Below, piece after piece: positions 60,099 to 64,000 of a DNA stretch of 64,000 nucleotides. This DNA is from Rutstroemia sp. NJR-2017a BVV2 (Eukaryota; Ascomycota; Leotiomycetes; Helotiales; Rutstroemiaceae), in the NCBI GenBank assembly GCA_002946415.1, contig NJPS01000048.1, forward strand, positions 2,028,994-2,092,993, read 5' to 3'. The notes under the pieces were generated by a model. It was not told where the DNA came from, ran no database searches, and worked only from the letters and a program-made list of their open reading frames with translations. The translations under genes and the position numbers were made by a program. Within the stretch, counting starts at the first letter, position 1; every line of letters begins with the position of its first letter.

Positions 60099-60752
60099 TA
60101 ATTCCGCTCATCCTCCGGCGTTCGGGATTTGAAAATTGGTGCTCTCTCTTGCCTGTGCTGACAGTCCCATTATCTAAGACTGGCCAGATCCATATCCAGA
60201 TGGATAAAATTTAGAGCTTCTTTTGCAGTAGTTGACACGAACACTACTGCTGTTTACATATTTGGAGCTCAAAGAGTGTAGTTCCATCGATTAACTGTCA
60301 AATGTGCCTAGTCCTGAGCAGATTTAAGAGTAAAGCATCGTCAGTGGCGGACAGAACTGTGGGGTAATGAAGACATCGAAGTCAATCAAGCCCAGAAACG
60401 AAAAAGACAAAGGATTCCGGCAGATGTAACCTCATACAGTCTATTTGTACGAGTACGAGCTACTGCATGAGAGGATAACTGGAACAATTGACCAATCCGA
60501 ACTTCCGTATTGCAGATTCGCACACGTATCGGGGAAAGTTTGATCAATGCCGATCGGATTAGTCATTCTCACCTCCGTGAGATTTCTGTAACATTGAATA
60601 CATAACTCCGGCGCTGCGTTCTACATAAACTTTCTCTTTTTCCTTCTGTCATATTCTCTGATCTTTCCACATATTATCTTCTAGCTTGGAAACGACAAGA
60701 CGGTTCAATTGATCAATCCCCTAAAATCGTGCCGTCGAACAAATAAACAATC
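60099..60752. other. HEM1 upstream region, about 0.65 kb
   Basis: Likely promoter and leader of HEM1. A CCAAT box is present near 60492 (GACCAATCCGAAC), and a pyrimidine-rich leader (CTTTCTCTTTTTCCTTCTGTC) lies at about 60630-60650. Confidence 0.45.
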
Positions 60753-62693
60753 ATGGAAGCAGTTCTGAAAGGCCGGGCAATGTGCCCATTTCTCAAGAAC
60801 ACCTCTCCTGCAACCCTTCGATCGCTCTCAACCACCACTCGCTCCCATGCCTCCCCAGGCGGCGGCAGCATGTCGAACTTGCAGACCATCGCAGGTCGAT
60901 GCCCCGTCATGGGTAAGGCCCTCGCCATTCAAACCGCGAAAGCCGGCAAGATGGGTTTTGGTGGCGCTGCTGCAGTGAAGGCCATCAGGATGTTTTCTGG
61001 TAAAACCAATTCTGGAAAAGCTAGGCTTCATACTACCAGAACCCAAGAAGCAAGAGCTCTCGAGGATACAGTGTTTGGTCGCGATGCTGGTAGGTTTATA
61101 CTTTCTGCGTGAACCACTGACTCACCCCAACTATCACCCACCAAGTCTCAGAGCGTTGACGTTATATTTTCAGTCCCATTCCAGCACATCAAGCAAACTC
61201 GTCAGCCCGCCCAAACCCCTCAGGTCAATCGCCGCGATACCGCGAAGGGCAGCAAGTTTGACTACGAAGGGTTTTACAATGCCGAATTGGACAAGAAGCA
61301 CAAAGACAAATCCTACCGCTACTTCAACAACATTAATCGCTTAGCTAAGGAGTTCCCTCGCGCTCATATGTCAAACAAGAACGAACGAGTGACAGTATGG
61401 TGCTCAAACGATTATCTCGGGATGGGTCGAAACCCCCAGGTCTTGAAGACAATGCACGAAACCCTGGATGAATATGGTGCCGGTGCTGGTGGAACTAGAA
61501 ACATCTCTGGACACAACCAGCATGCGGTTTCCCTCGAGGCTACTATTGCGAAACTTCACGCCAAGGATGCGGCTCTCGTTTTCACTTCTTGTTATGTCGC
61601 AAACGATGCTACTCTTGCGACGCTTGGCAGTAAATTGCCTGACTGTGTTATTTTGTCGGATTCCTTGAACCATGCTTCAATGATCCAGGGAATTAGACAC
61701 TCGGGTGCAAAGAAGATTGTGTTCAAGCACAATGATCTCGAAGACCTGGAAGCCAAACTGGCATCTCTTCCTCGCGAAGTCCCAAAGATCATTGCTTTCG
61801 AGTCTGTTTACAGCATGTGTGGCTCGATTGGACCAATTGAAGGAATCTGTGATCTAGCCGACAAGTACGGGGCTCTCACTTTCCTTGATGAAGTCCATGC
61901 AGTCGGCATGTACGGACCACACGGTGCAGGCGTAGCAGAACATCTCGATTACGAAGCTCATCTTGCAGGTCGTCCACAAGGTACCATCATGGACCGTGTG
62001 GACATTATCACTGGAACATTAGGAAAGGCCTACGGATGTGTTGGTGGCTACATTGCTGGATCTCACAAAATGGTCGACACAATCCGTTCTCTGGCACCAG
62101 GCTTCATCTTTACCACTTCCCTCCCACCGGCAACCATGGCTGGCGCTCAGACAGCCATTGAATATCAAATGGAATACCAAGGGGACCGCCGTCTCCAGCA
62201 ACTTCATACCCGCGCCGTGAAAGACTCTCTCGCCGAGCGTGATATCCCAGTCATTCCTAACCCCTCTCATATCATCCCCGTTCTCGTCGGAAACGCCGCA
62301 CTCGCCAAACAAGCATCGGACATGCTGCTCGAAAACCACGGAATTTACGTCCAATCCATCAACTACCCCACCGTTCCAGTCGGCCAAGAACGTCTCCGAA
62401 TCACCCCTACCCCTGGCCACACCCGCGAGTACCGCGAACATCTCGTCGGCGCCCTGGATTCCGTATTCAACGAACTCGGTATCAAACGTACTTCCGAATG
62501 GGCCGCCGAGGGCGGATTCATCGGTGTAGGAGAAGCGGGTGGCAAGACTGAAGAACCACTTTGGACCGATGCTCAATTGGGCGTGGATGAGGTCGTTAAG
62601 GAGATGAAGGCTGCGGGTCCTATTGGAGTCATGGAAGCCTTACTTGAGCGTGAGACCAAGGAAACTGCTAGAGCTGTTTCGGCTGCTGCTTAA
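60753..62693 (+). CDS. HEM1: 5-aminolevulinate synthase, mitochondrial
   Basis: Two exons, 60753-61089 and 61174-62693 (84-nt phase-1 intron), give 618 aa, normal for a filamentous fungus. The enzyme condenses glycine with succinyl-CoA in the mitochondrial matrix, the first and rate-limiting step of haem synthesis, with pyridoxal phosphate. The N-terminus is a typical Arg/Ser-rich targeting sequence. It contains two Cys-Pro haem regulatory motifs (AMCPFL and GRCPVMG), as in other ALAS precursors, where haem blocks import. The catalytic core starts at [16 protein letters not shown] and includes [42 protein letters not shown] and the PLP-binding lysine in [10 protein letters not shown]-terminal extension of about 60 residues after the core is also usual in fungi. 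It is the only haem-pathway gene in the window; the P450 at 38-41 kb depends on its product. Confidence 0.97.
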
Positions 62694-63426
62694 GTGAATT
62701 CGTTATATTCCTTTTACTATCTAATTGGTAGTATCTGAAATGATGGATGGATAATGCGATGCAATGTGCTCCTCGGACCCAAAACCACGATCTTTTTGAG
62801 CGGTGGATAGAATGAGATAGGATATCTATTAAAGATGGTTGATTAGTCTAAAATCATATCAATTCAGATAGCAGTCTATATGAATGGATAATTACATACC
62901 TAGACACGTATATCTTGTGCCTGATTGATTGATATGTTAGCTCGAGCTGCTTGCCTCACATTGGAGATCGTGCATAATTATCGAGCTTTACACAACATTA
63001 TGCCCTGTATATCTGCGTTAGGTTCTCCAGTTCCATTACTTGGACCTGAATCACATCACTCTCTAGGACGACAGTGTATGCATTCTCAAAGATTCAGCGT
63101 GACTGTACTCGCTTACAACGTTCCTATATCACAATATATAGTAATACATTCAATGATGAATCTCGATATATAGTACAAGGCTAGTACACATTTTCCATTC
63201 TCTTAAATCCTACCAAGCCTCATCTCCACCTCCAATTCTTCCACCAGCCTGGCCCGGCTCCACTCTTTTTATATGCTTTCAAGATACCCAGCTCAAACAT
63301 CCCAGCGGCAAAGATTTGAGATATGAGGTGAGCCCAGGTGTTTTTCATACGCCTCTTCTCCTCGCTTATTATATCCTAGAGATGTGTGTTCTGTCGGCTT
63401 GAAAACGACGAACCTGTACGCAGGAT
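62694..63426. other. Intergenic, about 0.7 kb
   Basis: 3' flanks of HEM1 and of the convergent small gene. The region is AT-rich with ATATAT/GATATC-like stretches. No other feature is seen. Confidence 0.5.
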
Positions 63427-63962
63427 CTAGTCCACACCACCAGTACCTCCTTCCCGACCTCCACTTGAACGGCTAGCAGCTTGCTGTAATTGCCTTTCCC
63501 GCCGCCGCGACGTTTTCTGAATCTCCCTGAGCCCCGCACACCGCATCTCAATAGTATCCCTGATCATCCAATACAGGCACGAATCCGACAGCCGTAGATC
63601 CTCGAAGTGAGAATCCATGATGGATTGCTTTAGCTCTGCAGATATCCCGCATCTCTCGAGGCACGCTTGCCACTCCTCCGTACTGTCGTTTGTATTATCA
63701 GGCTGGTTTTCGAAAGAAGCGAGAATGAAGTCGTCAAATTCGACTACTAATCCATGACCATCATCGGATCAGTTTCGCGACAAGGGCCGTTAGAAGGCCA
63801 GTTGCTGGTCCATTGTGTCCATAGCTCAGTAGCTTTTGTCTCGGAAAGGCCAATGCAGAGGAGAGTCTCATACGAGACTAGGACTGTAGGGATGGTTGCG
63901 AAATATTGTTCTGCAGCGGGAGAGGAAGGGGGTATATTGAGGGGAATATCAGAGTATTCCAT
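63427..63962 (-). CDS. Small unknown protein, tentative two-exon gene
   Basis: The minus strand has two frames that look like one protein: MEYSDIPLNIPPSSPAAEQY... (63962 to about 63782) and VEFDDFILASFENQ... (about 63746 to 63427). A 35-nt intron from 63781 (GTCGCG) to 63747 (ATTAG), with AACTGATCC as branch point, joins them in phase 1 to about 166 aa. The donor is weak and the intron very short. A one-base frameshift near 63760 (where the frame would read DDGHGLVVEF) is the other explanation. The second part ends in a basic, Arg/Gln-rich helix (RRRERQLQQAASR). I recognise no domain. Further exons beyond 63427 are possible. Confidence 0.5.
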
Positions 63963-64000
63963 ATCGCTCCAATGAGTTCAACCGTCTCTTGTGAAGTCGA

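Noticed and set aside
1..64000. Transposon, CRISPR or prophage-like elements
   Set aside because: No transposase or reverse transcriptase motif, long terminal repeat, direct-repeat/spacer array or phage gene was seen on either strand.

Overview
The window is nuclear DNA of a filamentous ascomycete (Pezizomycotina). Genes are split by many short introns (mostly 35-100 nt) with GT-AG borders and CTAAC-like branch points, intergenic spaces are 0.1-4 kb, and proteins such as a fungal CorA-like membrane protein, a YDR124W-like protein and 2EXR/F-box-like proteins are typical of this group. A Helotiales (Leotiomycetes) relative would fit, but that is inference. No prokaryotic, viral or organellar gene was seen.

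Layout, left to right. 0-5.4 kb: a possible partial ORF, a 2EXR/F-box-like gene (+) and a five-exon CorA-like membrane protein gene (-). 9-11 kb: ERF4-type palmitoyltransferase cofactor (+). 12.6-14 kb: GID E3 ligase subunit Fyv10/Gid9 (-). 16-17 kb: Cbf1-like bHLH factor (+). 18.1-24.4 kb: 14-exon Ycf1-type ABCC transporter (+). 24.4-34.0 kb: a 9.7-kb stretch with no gene I can support, starting with a G-rich tract and carrying several short tandem arrays. 34-36 kb: YDR124W-like helical-bundle protein (+). 38.4-40.7 kb: cytochrome P450 (+). 41.7-43.3 kb: conserved membrane protein (+). 43.8-45.0 kb: alpha/beta hydrolase (+). 45.4-46.2 kb: secreted ML-domain (NPC2-like) protein (-). 48.1-50.3 kb: Ste3-type a-factor pheromone receptor (+). 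51.1-53.0 kb: Ser/Pro/Lys-rich protein of unknown role (-). 55.1-56.3 kb: a second 2EXR-like paralogue (+). 56.6-58.9 kb: an NTF2-like protein and a DUF899 thioredoxin-like protein (both -). 59.7-60.1 kb: a decayed tRNase Z fragment (-). 60.8-62.7 kb: 5-aminolevulinate synthase HEM1 (+). 63.4-64.0 kb: a short unknown gene (-).

These look like ordinary, mostly unrelated chromosomal genes, not a biosynthetic cluster or defence island. The links are individual: the P450 depends on the haem made by the pathway HEM1 starts, and the ABCC transporter and P450 are both of types used in detoxification. I worked out exon-intron structures by hand from splice motifs and reading-phase agreement; they fit family alignments from memory but are not transcript-verified. 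I did not find a convincing new biological system. The items most worth a second look are the tRNase Z relic, the unusual splicing of the ABCC gene (GC-AG intron, 22-nt exon, in-frame 78-nt intron, 443-nt intron), the long charged tail of the Ste3 receptor and the repeat-bearing gene desert.
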